Origin: Flammula alnicola
Lineage: Eukaryota > Basidiomycota > Agaricomycetes > Agaricales > Strophariaceae
Length of the DNA: 64,000 bases
Assembly (NCBI GenBank): GCA_015499995.1
Contig: JADNRV010000078.1
Span: 1 to 64,000 of the forward strand
Reading direction: 5' to 3'
Each line of letters opens with the position of its first letter. Position 1 is the first letter of the stretch. The position numbers and the translations under genes were made by a program. The notes beneath the pieces were generated by a model. The model was not told the DNA's origin. It saw only the letters and a list, made by a program, of their open reading frames with translations, and made no database searches. Below, in pieces: positions 34,738 to 46,322 of the stretch.

Positions 34738-35270
34738 GGATATAGAAGCCTTTGTGTTCCTTGAGCCGTGGTTTAAGATCAATCAAGTCGTCCTTAGGTG
34801 GTCTTCGAATAACGGATGAGTCGAATTTGTCGTTAGAAACTGAATAAGACTTTCTGGCAATGTCGCAAAGAGAGAAGATAGCAAGACGATCCTTGTGAAT
34901 TGGCGACACTAAGAACCTCTTGGCTTCTTGTGCGGTGGACCCTGGCAGCGCACCAAATCAGGATGTAGATAAGATTGAAATCTAAGCGATATCGATAAGA
35001 TAAACCGGTACCCTTCTGTCAGTGTTATACATCTGTGTTTGGTCTCGAGCAATTCGAAGAAGAAGTATGTACGCATTTAACTTGAGGGCCGAAAACTTGC
35101 ACGACATACCAGGCGACGAGCTGCGACGGGGTTAGTTTTTTGTATGAGGTTCGCTTGAAAGTTGATGAAAGAGTCCTTTTTAGTTTGTGTATTGTACGAG
35201 TACAGTATGCCCATGAGTTGAATGCATAAGAAAAGTACTTACCATGTCAGAGAAATCCTTGGGAATTCCC
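34738..35270 (-). other. Coding-like exons upstream of the SH3-PX gene
   Basis: Three pieces can be joined by good splice sites on the minus strand. One ends PKDFSDM before GTAAGT (about 35244), the next is tiny (LVAW, about 35118-35108), and a third reads GSTAQEAKRFLVSPIHKDRL and continues through RRPPKDDLIDLKPRLKEHKG to a stop near 34664. The third piece overlaps the start of the SH3-PX gene in another frame and no splice donor was found to connect the two. It may be a separate small gene, true 5' exons with a frame break, or an upstream regulatory frame. Confidence 0.4.
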
Positions 35271-35850
35271 TTGAGATGTCGTGAACGTCGCGAGTCTGTG
35301 TCAAGTCTGTGTTATACTCGTGTTACATACAGTACACTTGGTTGAAGCGGAGAGCAACAGAGTTTCGGCGTTTGCCGCGAGCTTGAACTCGGAGTCAAAA
35401 AATTGCCAGTCACAACTTGATCAACAGCAAAAATTCGACTCATCTCTTTGCAAGTTCCACTGAACACCGCGACCTTAGCCACCTAATTCAGACTGGATAG
35501 TAAAGGAATCCGACCATATAAGTTTCTCCCCAACCAGCCCCAACCAGACCATGCTGGTGTTCTGGTGCTATCTCAACCAATCGCAGAACGGTACATACGT
35601 AATAAGTACGTCCCGAAGCGTACTACTTAATGACCCTTAACTTTTTTGAAAGATTGAACCTCTTATCGTTGTCCATCGTGTCCCTCGCTCGCTGTGGTGG
35701 TTTTCCTGCGCTCCCAGCAAGTATTTCTGTGGTTAAGTTGTTGACCGTATAACCATATAAGGAATTCCCCAATCCATAAAAGGTCTCAGTGGTTCGAATA
35801 TTTTCTTCTGATTTTTTTCACCCTCATCTCCAGTGTTTAGCTCTAGTACA

Positions 35851-37319
35851 ATGAAGCGCGGCTTTCTGAATAGCAACAAAGCGAAGAAACATTCTCTATA
35901 TCCAGATACTCCCAACCCCGAAGCTCCAGTGGGCGTAGCGTCTCAATCAGGAGCGGGTGAGTTGCCACCGAAAGAACATTTAATTACCCAACTGACCAAT
36001 TTTTTGCAGTGCAACCGATAACAGCTTCAAAAATTAAACCTGGTTCAGATTGTAGTGCATCTGCTACGGGCAAATCCACAGTCATTCAATCGCCAGCACC
36101 GCCTCTTGCTTCCAAGTTCTCACTGGCAATGTTTCAGCAATATGGAGTCGAGCCATTATTCAACTCCATGACGATAGCAACCATTCCCCCAAGAATGACA
36201 GTCTCTGGACAGTGTGACTCCCTTGAGGATACAGACGGGCACGCGGAATTCATATCGTATGCAAATACTCCCATTCCAAAGCGGCTCGCCAAAGCGGGAT
36301 ACCCCAAGCCTGTCCCAAAAACGCCTCATCTTAACTATGTCATTCAATCCACTCTGAACATGGGACAGGGCGTCTTTGCCGCGCGAGATATCAAAGCGTA
36401 CGAGCTCGTATTCGCTGAGCGTCCCATCCTCATAACTCATGTTGGTGGCCACCCGATCTACGTAGGCGAAAAGTCCGGTCCGGTCCCCCCTGAGACTTCA
36501 GTCGTACTCGACAAATACATGATTGCGTTTAGAACTGAATGGGAAAAACAATTGGAGGGCGCACTGGGCAGAATGAAGGAAGAAGATAGGAAAGCGTACT
36601 TGGGATTGGTCTCTACCGTCCGTGGGTTCGGACCGCTCGGTGGAAGAGTGCAGACAAACGCATTTGGCGTCATCATCGAAGAAGCTAAAGTCGCAGATCC
36701 GTCTAAGGCAAAGCGTTATTCTGCGATTGGCAAGGTTTCTTCCCGGATTAATCACAGGTTCGTTGTTTTCTTCGACATCGAGCAGGCTGTCACTAGAAAT
36801 TCTTTATACTAACGACGAAATCATAATAGCTGCATGCCCAACGTAATCCAGCGATTCAGCGTCGACTCCTTCTGCCTAACCTTCAACGCCGTTCGCGACA
36901 TCAAAAAAGGCGAACAGATCTTCTACTCCTATACGGGCGTTTACCAACCCGGAGCAGCTCGGCAGCAAGCTCTTTCCTTGTACAACTTCACTTGCACATG
37001 CCCAGCATGCACCGAAGCCACACCCGACCTAGATAAATTCCGAACGGAATACATCGGTCGTGTCACGGCGCTTTTCCGTTTCAGAGATCAGCATCTGCAA
37101 AGCCCAATGATAACTGAACAAGCGCTGCAGCCCGTGTACCGATTCAAAGAATGGTGTCTGAAGGCAAAAATATGTGATACCGTCAGCATTGACGAAGTCG
37201 TATTTCATACTTTGGAGAAAATCAACGAGAGAAAGGGGAACCACGAAGAAGCTGCCCGGTACAGGGAGATGAAACGGCTGGTAGTCAGCCTGGCCTCCAT
37301 GTGCTATGACGATGCATGA
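35851..37319 (+). CDS. SET-domain protein
   Basis: Three exons (35851-35956, 36010-36757, 36830-37319) encode about 447 residues. The SET domain begins near residue 140 (STLNMGQGVFAARDIKAYEL) and has the cofactor and catalytic motifs RINHSCMPNV, split by the second intron, and GEQIFYSYTGVY. A post-SET cysteine cluster CTCPAC follows. The insert between the SET halves resembles SMYD-type proteins, but no MYND zinc finger is visible at the N-terminus, which starts with a basic MKRGFLNSNKAKK. It is a probable protein lysine methyltransferase; the substrate is not predictable. Confidence 0.88.
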
Positions 37320-37574
37320 GACTCGCCGGTCCAAATTTCCATGATCTTGAAGATGTATTATAAAGAAGTATCGGATTGAACCAATGTACTTATCCCCTGC
37401 GCTGAACTGCGCTGAAAAAATGTCACTTCGCAATAATATTTCTATAATCTTAGTCTATCTTCTCGAACTCCAGCGCTTCTTCCTCTAATTCTTTACCACG
37501 AGGGTGTACCTCTGCGAAGACAGAATAAATCATCAGACATCTGGTAAAGTATTCATGTCATTAACTTGGAGCAC

Positions 37575-38916
37575 TCACTCGCAGTCTTTGAATCCAAGAG
37601 AGCCCCATCCGGTCCAGCGTGGGCTGCACACGCGGAAGTGGGTCGTCTTGTCAACGTCCTGCAGCTCCTGGATCTCTTCTTCCGTGAGATCGATGATGTT
37701 CGCATTCACTTTTGGGGTAACAATAACAACGTCAGTATATGTACACAAAACAATTTGTAGAAGAAAGAAAGGACTGACCAGCAATCCGAGCGTTTGTCAC
37801 AGATTTGGAGAGAACTGTCAATTACGCGAGAAAAAAGGTTACAGATCCAGAAAAGGTAAAGCTTGACAAGATTAAAGCGTACCAGTTACACCGGGCTTGT
37901 TCGCCTGGAGAGAGATGAGGATGTTTGTTGGCTGCACCTTGTACTTCTCCGCGAGCTTTGTCACGATTGGGTTGGTCAAAAGAGGAGAGTCATTCGAGCC
38001 GAGGGGCGAGTACGCGGTGACGACGATGCCTTTTGATCTGCAGAAGTCGACAATATCTTCCTGGATGCATGCTCTATATATTTGAATGAAATATAGGAAT
38101 AATAAAAGACATAAAAATGGCATCGACGTACGGGTGGAGCTCAATTTGATTCACAGCGGGAATAATTTCCGAGTTGGCGACCAAGCGCTCGAGGTACTCC
38201 ACACAAAAGTTCGATACTCCTAGATGAATATATGCGCCCTTGAGCAACGATAAATTGATATTCAACAAAGCTTGATTCTTACCGATGGCCTTGACCTTTT
38301 CTGGGTGTTCCTTGTAAACCTTCTCCATCTTCTTCCAGGTGTCGAGCCAATCGATCTATATGCCAGAATATGTTAGGCTGCATAGCGACATTTTACAGCC
38401 ATGGAAGTTGCGCACCGATCTGTCAGGCCCGCTGAGGTTCTCAACCATTGGTGCTGGCCAGTGTATGAGCCCTACACAGAAACAGAAACGCATCTTAGTT
38501 TCAAAGAAAGCATCCCTGCGCATCCTGAGCCAACGAAGTGAACGCACAAAGATCGAGATAATCGGTCTTCAGGTCCTTCAAAGACTGCTCGAGGGCTTGC
38601 TCCACTCTTCCATGGTCGTTGTTGTTGAGTTTGGTAGTGAGGAAGATCGATTCACGAGGAACGCCGGATGCGATGATGCCTTCTCCGACTTCAGCCTCGT
38701 TCGCATACGCAGTGGCTGTATCGATGTGCTTGTACCCATCCTTGAGTGCGAACTCGACGGCATGTTCGACTTCTCCCGGCCTCGACTTCCATGTTCCTGC
38801 GAGTCAGGACTTGCCAATCAGTTGCTTGTATCTGGGTGTCTAGAAGGAGACGCACCGAGACCAAGAGTTGGCATCTCAGCGCCGGTGTTGAGCTTCACAG
38901 ATTTGCTAGCTGGCAT
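37575..38916 (-). CDS. Aldo-keto reductase
   Basis: Eight exons (38916-38856, 38796-38548, 38471-38416, 38355-38283, 38219-38132, 38073-37883, 37814-37779, 37708-37575) give about 295 residues in one frame. Family motifs are present: GYKHIDTATAYANEAEVGEG (catalytic Asp and Tyr), LTTKLNNNDH (catalytic Lys), LIHWP (catalytic His), GVSNF, VNQIELHP and the NADPH-binding VLSKSVTNARI. It is a cytosolic NADPH-dependent reductase of small aldehydes or ketones, Ypr1/Gcy1-like. The stop at 37575 follows LGFKDCE. A GTGAGT at that point could splice to a coding-like stretch ending near 37455, so the C-terminus is uncertain by some 20 residues. Confidence 0.92.
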
Positions 38917-40224
38917 TCTGAGATTTGGGTGGGGCAGTGGTGGTGATTGATAGAATGGGAACGATAATGAAAAGAAAGAAATTAAATAGCACGTCAATGG
39001 ATCTCCTCGCCATCGATCCGCATGCATGAAACAGATAACAGCATGGCGTTTTCCCATATGACATCATATCTTACAGATTTTCATATGGTCATTGGATGCG
39101 GGAGATATTCGGAGACACTAACGGTCCCCTAATTGACTCAAGGACTGGTGGGGATACCGAGAGATATCGGCATCCTAACGTTGAGCCTTCACGCCAACAT
39201 TGGGCACGATACGAAAAGATCGGCGAAAACGTTCCTGTTCTTTGAACTGGCATTATAGTACAACATACTGACAGGGAAATTACAAAGGTATAAATGTCAA
39301 AAGATTCTAAGTTTCCCGAGGTCGTAAGCAATGAAAACAGACGATGCGCTGCGAAAGACTCACCCATTCACCGATCTACATGGAAGGCCCTCCAACTTCG
39401 ACGCGCTAAACATGATAGACAAACAGCCCACGCGAAGTGAACAATCGCGGAAAAAATTGCACGACAGACGAAGAGTAGTCTGAATCGAGTTGCAATAGAG
39501 CCTCCTTCACCCGAGGGCGAAGAAGACCCATGACATGCGCTGCGAAGTGAGCTGAAGGATAGTCGCGCGCCGCCGAGTCTGCCCTGAGGCCGACAAGTCG
39601 GTACGACGCATCGCCACCCAATCATTACAGCGAGTTCCAAGACAGCTTCACGCCATGCCCTCCTGCCAGACGCGAAGACGGGCGATCTTTGGGCCTCCTC
39701 GAGAGGATGAACGTGAAGGGTCGGATTTCTGATACGCCGTTGCAGCTGGTTACAGCCAGATCCTGCTAGGATCAATCAAGAATGATTAGAATGCTCAGAC
39801 CTTAGCCCGCTCGCGAATATGGACGATGGCAGAGCCTTGTCCTGTATGGGGCGAGCCTCGCAGCTTTTCATCTGTCGTGGTGGTGAGAAAAGCGAAGAGG
39901 ACACGGGAAAAAAAATCTGATGGTGCGCGTATTTGGCTGTATTTATATTGGATGCTGTTAATGCTTGTACCTAAACAAGCATCTTGGGTGCCAAAATTTT
40001 TTTTTAAATAGAAAATTGGTTTTCCAGAGAGAGAACATCGAGCTCGGGAAAAGAATGCTCTACAATAACTCGAAAATGACACGTCAGAGTGCTGGAGATA
40101 GATAAAGGATTCCAAGGGTTTGCGTTCAAGTAACGGAAATTTTCATTTTGATTCCGCAAACGACAGTTGCGAGCGTCTGAATTTCTTCCTCCTAACTTCT
40201 TTCGCTCTTCCTGTGACCTTCATC
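38917..40224. other. Intergenic region
   Basis: No gene is supported in this 1.3 kb between divergent genes. The minus-strand frame at 39775-39368 is cysteine- and arginine-rich without any domain and is probably spurious. It must hold the promoters of the aldo-keto reductase and of the gene at 40225. Confidence 0.45.
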
Positions 40225-41412
40225 ATGGCATCTTCATCCTCAGTTCTTCCCAAAGTCGAATCCGGAGACGATATGCCAGATCTAGAAGACGTAGATCCAG
40301 AGCAGCTCGAATACCAACAGGCCATATCGGTACGCAATGATGACTTATACTTGCATATTTTTCAGTCCATCTCAGTCATATTTTTTCTTATCTTAGGCTA
40401 TTGGAGCCGGTCTCGTACCAGACCCCATCACAGGAGAAGTGGAATTCACGGACATTATACGGCAAGTATTTCCCTCGCAGCCCATCCATTGTACTGACAA
40501 TCTGGGCAATATAATACAGATATATCAGCACTCACGTCGATGACCCCAACGTTCAACGGTTCTTCGAACTATCCGGAAAGCGTAACGCGCGCCAGAAGGA
40601 CAAACGCCAGCAAGTGCTGGAAAGCTTCGATCCGTCTAAGCTGGGGGTCCAACCTGGCACGACGTGGCTTATAGCGCTGGAGTACTCCGGATTGACAACA
40701 GACGAAAGGATTGACGACAATTGGGTTCCCAAAAAACCTGGAGAGAAAGAGAAGTCAAAGGACCCAAAGGAAGAGCCGCAACAGACGTTTCAGCTTTTTT
40801 GCTACATCCGCGAGGGTCCTGGGACGGATGGAGGCGATAATTCAAGGCACATTGAGGATCTCGAGAAGTTGCTTTTAAAGACCATCAGCGAGGAGCCGGA
40901 GAGGGACAGCGAGGCGAGGACGCTCATCGCCGTGTGCTGGGCGAACTGTTCCGCAGCGAATATGTTGGAGGTAGAAGGTGAAGAGAGGGATCTGGAAAGT
41001 GCCAAGGCGAATGCGGAGAAAGCTATCTTGGCGGATCCGGGGTATGCGAAAGGGTGCGTACTCGATTGTACTTAACTTTCTTATATTTACTAATGCTGGT
41101 TTATTGGATAGGTATGTACGCCTCTCTCGTGCGTACGAACTATCGGGAAACGCCTCTGCAGCTCAAGACGCGCTCCTGCGCGGTTTGCGGCTTAAAGAGG
41201 TCGAAAACCATACAGGACTCGCAGACCATCTTATTTCGCTTCAGACTTCTGGCAAAGGTCTCCCAGCATCGAAGGATGAATTCGAAAGCTGGATTAAGTA
41301 TGTGCTTGAGGAGGACCAGGAAAGCGCGGAAAGGATGCGCGGTCTTGGCGGGGCATGGAAGAAACGGTGTGACGAGCACCTTAAGAAACTCGGAGCCAGC
41401 TGCAGGCGATAG
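40225..41412 (+). CDS. Uncharacterised helical, TPR-like protein
   Basis: Four exons (40225-40329, 40397-40461, 40520-41053, 41112-41412) encode about 334 residues. The acidic N-terminus (SGDDMPDLEDVDPEQLEYQQ) is followed by a GTTWLIALEYSGL segment and a C-terminal part with repeat-like helices: ANAEKAILADPGYAKGYVRL then SRAYELSGNASAAQDALLRG, which has the spacing of one to two TPR units. The second intron starts with GC (GCAAGT) and ends AG. No catalytic motif is seen. A decayed tandem copy follows at 41810-42975. The function is unknown; TPR-like helices suggest protein binding. Confidence 0.75.
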
Positions 41413-41809
41413 AACGTAAAGGCTTGCTTTGATAAGTTCACAGTGGGAAGATTAAATGATTTTATTTCCTGTGGTTGTAGGATATCTAAACCAATGTAAG
41501 AATTCATTTGCGAATTATTTAAAGGGACCAAATGGCATTGCTCATATATATATTAAGTAGATGCACGCAGCACACAGCATGGTAGCATATGCCAGCACTA
41601 AAGAGGCTCAGAGCCATGGAAGTCGATGTAGATGGTCTCCGCGTATGTGAATAATGGCTTCGTCTCACTTCATTGCGCGTTCCTTTGCATGGAATCTTGC
41701 ATTCAAGATTCAACCCAACCCATTCACGGGCAAGTTGATGTTTCAGACGTCACACAGTACGTGCTCGTTCAGACCATACTTCATCGTTATTCCAATTGGT
41801 TTCTTTTCA

Positions 41810-42975
41810 GATATATAACCTCGACGATCCAGAGAGGCAACGTGCACTAGAGACATCCATGGTACCACACAAACAGCATGAAACAGAGAAGAAAACTGTT
41901 TTATTTAGTATCGATTTCTCCAAACTGCCGGTTCAACCCCATGGCGTCTGGCTCATCAACCTGCAGTTTGGACGCCTCTGGCTGAAGCGAATCAACCTGG
42001 TGTACAGCCGGCTTTTGATCTGCACTGTCATATTAAACTCGGGCCAGGATGGAGGTTGGTGCTCACCGCGATGTGAAAGAATGCTTTGGCCTGCCTGACT
42101 CGAAGAAGGTCGAACGCTGAGCGCTGAGCACTGAAATCATTATTCGTTTCATTTGTGTTCTGGTAGTGATATAATCTCATTATTGCAACTTCATCCGGCG
42201 CGGTTCAATCGCCAAACCCTACCCTATATTCGAGACATGCCTTCCGAACTTGCTCGTCATCTCAAACAACCTCAAGCAGCAAGAGGCAGCCCTACGACCT
42301 TTCCTTGATTCCCTCCTCCCCTTATAAATGGGGAATGCAATCTCCGGAGCTCGAAGACAAGTCCAACGAATTCTCCTATCAGAAATCGCAAGAGCTGTTC
42401 AGGCTTAATATGAAGCTTGCAGCCGACCGAAAGGAGGGGGGAACAGCGCCTTTGGAAAGAAAATGAGAGGCTGCTATTCAGGCGGATGAAAAGCTGTCGA
42501 CCACTTGGAGAAGGCGCTGTATGGCCTCAAGGATGGAGAATACGAGAAGGATAAACAGGCGAGGAGCCTTGCTGCTGTTTGCTGCGCGGCTTGTGCAGCA
42601 GCTATAGTAGGCTTTTAGAAGGGGAAGGTTCTGATGTGCTAGGCGCCTGCCACTGTGATACGTTGTGCGCTATTGGACTAGATCCAGATTATGCGAAAGG
42701 GTCTGTTGTTGCGTCCTTGTTAAATCTTGACCGAACTCGCTATTTACCTCTTTATTCTCATTAGGTACGTCCGGCTGTCTCGTACTCACGAAGCCCTTGG
42801 AAATTCTATCAGGGCTGAGGAAGCCATCGGCAGAGCTCTGCTCCGCTTTCAGGTCGAGAACCGTCAAGGCCTTATCAATCACTTGATATCGCTTCAAATG
42901 GGCAGCCGCGGTTTTCCTGAGGAGGACGAAGCGTTCGAGAAATGGTTGTGCCTGGGGGCATTCACAGTTCGTCTG
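41810..42975 (+). pseudogene. Decayed tandem copy of the TPR-like gene
   Basis: The segment repeats the gene just upstream in the same order. QIYNLDDPERQRALE corresponds to its YISTHVDDPNVQRFFE region, FSKLPVQPHGVWLINLQ to DPSKLGVQPGTTWLIALE, and KQARSLAAVCCAACAAA to EARTLIAVCWANCSAAN. GLDPDYAKG followed by YVRLSRTHEALGNSIRAEEA matches the TPR-like end and keeps the intron between them. Frame changes, in-frame stops and missing parts between these blocks show it is not functional. It ends near a degraded EKWL that matches ESWIKYV in the intact copy. Confidence 0.75.
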
Positions 42976-43307
42976 ATGGGCGCATGACTAAGCGCACAGC
43001 CACATGAAAGCGCGCCGCTCTCGCACAATTCAACATCTCAAGGTGTAAGCCGTCGTTCTTTCTCGTTCCAGCATATATATTGTCCACAATGTACCTTTAA
43101 TAATCAGGAGCTTTCACCAAATTTGTAGCTGTCGTACATGCTTTTTCTTCCTGCAATATTGGCGGGGCCACCCAAGATATAGGCTGTCACATATGTGACA
43201 GACGCGCTTGTGTGATGCTTTTGACTGATTGCTTCAGTACCATTTTAAAAAGGCATCTCGCAAGCTGGCTCTCTGGGGTTTGGCAAGTGCAATTTTAAAG
43301 TAAAAAG
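42976..43307. other. Intergenic region
   Basis: Nothing was recognised here except poly-T/A tracts that lead into the nested inverted repeat. Confidence 0.4.
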
Positions 43308-43417
43308 CTTTCGAGGCTTGGTTAAATATTTGAGATGTATGTGTCTAAAGATGAGATCAATAATATAATGTCTCATCTTTAGACAGATCTAGCAAAAAGG
43401 TTGCCAAGCCTCGAAAG
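43308..43417. repeat. Nested perfect inverted repeat (MITE-like)
   Basis: Two perfect inverted repeats are nested. The outer arms are 14 bp (CTTTCGAGGCTTGG at 43308-43321 against 43404-43417), and the inner arms are 15 bp (TGTCTAAAGATGAGA at 43342-43356 against 43371-43385). The whole 110 bp could fold into one interrupted hairpin. It has no coding capacity and resembles the ends of a small palindromic transposon. Confidence 0.85.
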
Positions 43418-43979
43418 AATACTCAATTTAGGGTCAATTCACGTCAAAACCTCAATAATTAGGTGAGAATTGCGTCTATAATCGGTACCGGCGTTTTTGA
43501 TATGGCTTTTGGCAGGGAGGCCTTAGATATAATTATGTACAAATAAAGAGGCGCGTCACAGGCTGTGCCCACCCCCAATGGTTGCAAAATATTCTGGTTG
43601 ATGACTCACAACGTGCCGAGCAGATGCGAACCGTATGACCGTTGTGGGGCAAGAGACTCGGATGCGATGAGCGCCAGACAAAAAGGGGGTAGACCTCTTT
43701 TTCTCAGTTTTCCTTCGCTCTCAAGAGGCGATTCAGAAAGCATACATTGGCTGTTTCTACGACGCTTATCACTTAGTTTTTCGTAGACTATTTGTGGACT
43801 GTGGCGCTCGTGCCGAAAGTTTCTCTGTGGTTTGTTGCGGGGTCATCAGTCGCCAATATTCACCGATAATTCCCCTTATGTTCGCCTCTCACGTGCCCTC
43901 TGACGCCCACAAAGTTGCAACTTCGCTCTGGCCGCCATTCTTGAACTACAGCCACATATCTACAACTCTACGATAGCAA
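43418..43979. other. Intergenic region
   Basis: No gene is supported. Short plus-strand frames at 43565-43976 show no domain. The stretch separates the palindromic repeat from the helicase remnant. Confidence 0.4.
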
Positions 43980-44310
43980 AACCGTTCGCCTGTACCAACT
44001 CTCCGTTTCCTGATCTAACCGGTCGAGCCGCTCTCCTTCATACAGGAGTTCTGGATCGTGTGTTTTCTTGAACACGTCAAAATCACGAAGCAGGCGGATT
44101 GTGACTGTCTCCCGTCCTGAACTCCTTGATAACGCGACGTAGAGGTTGAAAAGACTAAGCGTACCCCTCGGCGGAGGAGCGATGTCGACCAGCACGTAGC
44201 TAATGGTCTAACCTTGACAGCGGTAGTCCGTGCAGGCATATGCTGCCGTAATGGGAAACTGGCATCTCCGGACAGTACGTAGTCCCGCCTTTCCTCCCCT
44301 CGTTGGCATT
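43980..44310 (-). pseudogene. PIF1/Helitron-type helicase C-terminal remnant
   Basis: Read leftward, the sequence gives FPITAAYACTDYRCQG, then TAG where the family has Gln of the QGQTI motif, then YVLVDIAPPPRGTLSLFNLY and VALSRSSGRETVTIRLLRDF. These are the final helicase motifs of PIF1-family enzymes found in fungal Helitrons. The in-frame stop and lack of any upstream helicase or Rep domain show a dead fragment. It is more complete than the similar piece at 3287-3535, and both could come from the same element family. Confidence 0.75.
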
Positions 44311-44431
44311 CTTACCCGGTATGTGGATGTCAATGAAGGTTCGGTCAAGGATTTTGCAGGGTCAACACGTGACTCGTCAGAGAAGATAAACCACCTCACC
44401 ATAGTGACCATACATTGATACAACCATACCC

Positions 44432-45516
44432 ATGTCTTCACCTCAACCCACTCCCGACGGCACCCCCGCAGAACATCTGCACCGTCGCCTCGAAGCAGAC
44501 AGGCAGAAGTTACTCCACTCCGGAATCTACCTAGGAGAAGCCGATCACTCTTTCCTTGAAGACGCTACCTGGAAGCGCCTGGGAAGGGGATACCAGCTCA
44601 TGACCAACGCATCGGTGGAAACCACAACCACGGAAAACACCGACACCAAGGAACCTGGAGATGATGATCCGAACTCCTCGGTGGAGCAGGCAATCTTTTC
44701 AGTCGTCGTACAGATCGATTACGACGACTGTTGGTTGACTCCCTGTCGCCACTGGAAGGGTCCCACCCAATTCACCAAGGAATTTGAAGATATCAAGTTA
44801 ACTTTTCAAGGGGAGCGGCCCAACCACGAAGTCTTCTCCCAGGACTTCACCGCTGCAATCAATAATATTCGCGAGCTCATCAACACGCAGATCACAGCCG
44901 TTGGATCTGCCCCTAACGCTGTGTTACGCGGGTTCCTCTCACATTCCCGGGCGAACAATGCCGACGTACTGAAGTTCAGACACGTCGTCTTCGAGGTAAG
45001 TCGTGGTTATTAACATAAAAGGATTACTTTGCTGACCTACAAATTTACAGAAAGTGGATGGATATGACTCCGACACTGCGTCGGAAACAGAGGGTGTGTC
45101 CTCATACTACACATTTTACCTAGGATGCTGATGAAAGACATTCTCCAGATGTCTATACTCTCGCCGGATGGCCGATCATTCACCCAGAAGCAGAGAACGC
45201 AAGGCAGGAGATGATGAGAGGGAAAGCTCATCAAGTAGTTCCTCTGCCGGCCTATGATATCAAGGGCAATCTCATAAGGCCTGACAAGTACAAGGAGGCC
45301 CTCGCAGGCGCCCTGGTTCGTGTCTCGTTCACGATGGCACATTGGTACATTACCTCCGGCAGCGAACTAGCTAACTCCTTCGTGGCGGATGTAAAAGCGA
45401 TCCGGGTGTTAACAGATCCCACCCCGAAGAGCCCCAGGAAACGCAGAACCGCCAAACAAGAGACTGAACTTCCCTCTCCGTCGAAGCGCCGCAGGACGGG
45501 CGGTCTTGCAACGTGA
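44432..45516 (+). CDS. Uncharacterised protein next to a helicase remnant
   Basis: Three exons (44432-44995, 45051-45093, 45149-45516) encode about 324 residues in one frame. The N-terminus (HLHRRLEADRQKLLHSGIYL) is helical. A middle part has DYDDCWLTPCRHWKGPT, and the region PAYDIKGNLIRPDKYKEAL leads to an ordered block ending VADVKAIRVL. The C-terminus is a basic tail (SPRKRRTAKQ, SKRRRTGG) that looks like a nuclear signal. No known domain was recognised. The start lies next to the helicase remnant, in divergent orientation, so this could be host sequence near, or captured by, a Helitron-like element. Confidence 0.65.
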
Positions 45517-46322
45517 TGTTATTCGAGTAGTGATAGTCCCATAGCCGCCCTATGATTGTGAGCTGCGCTCGCAATCATTCTCTAACTTCAAGACTCTAAG
45601 GGCTGGGGGCCCGGACAAACAAAGCCAAATTTTCCGGGGCACAAGTATAAAGAAATGTGGGCCCGACAATACATCCATCTCTGTTATTTCTTCCTCGATA
45701 CCTTTCAAAATTCATATATGAGTAGAACCTATTGTATTCTATGCAGAAAAAAGTACCTTTGAATCCACATTTTAGTCTTATAAGCTATTTGCCCCTTTCA
45801 CGGGAAATCATGTATTAACAGTGTGATAATCGTCTTTCTTTCGTATTTTCTGTCTCGTTGTATTTAATAGTCGTCCAATTTGAAGCATACTGGGCTTGCA
45901 GAAGTAGAATACAATACCCACCAGCTAGGATGGCGCAGCGAGCCTTCCCCCCCAGGAGCGGATCCTTAATAATAATTTGGATTCCATTTGCTCTACCTAA
46001 ATATCCAAATTAGCAAGGTTGCAGCTGCCAACGGCAGCAACTACTCTTTAGGAGATGTGCCGAACATTGTGGCTGATGGATTGCACCTAGTGATGGAAGG
46101 GAACGGCGAATAAATCCCGTATCTTGCAAACCCTTCTTCAGTCATGTTGTTTGAATCGTGGATGGACTCAGGGTACTGTGCAGTCAATATAAACCTGGCT
46201 CAGAGCTTGCACAAACAAATTCCTCGATCGCCGGACCGTGTCTCCGAGAAAACTGTATTGCCGTTTCAGGATGTGGCGCTTAGCGATATTTGTCCTCGAT
46301 CCTCCTCCACTCATACCAGAAT
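45517..46322. other. Intergenic region
   Basis: No gene is supported in these 800 bp. Short coding-like text near 46010-46110 (VAAANGSNYSLGDVPNIVAD) ends at a stop and could not be joined to anything. Confidence 0.4.
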
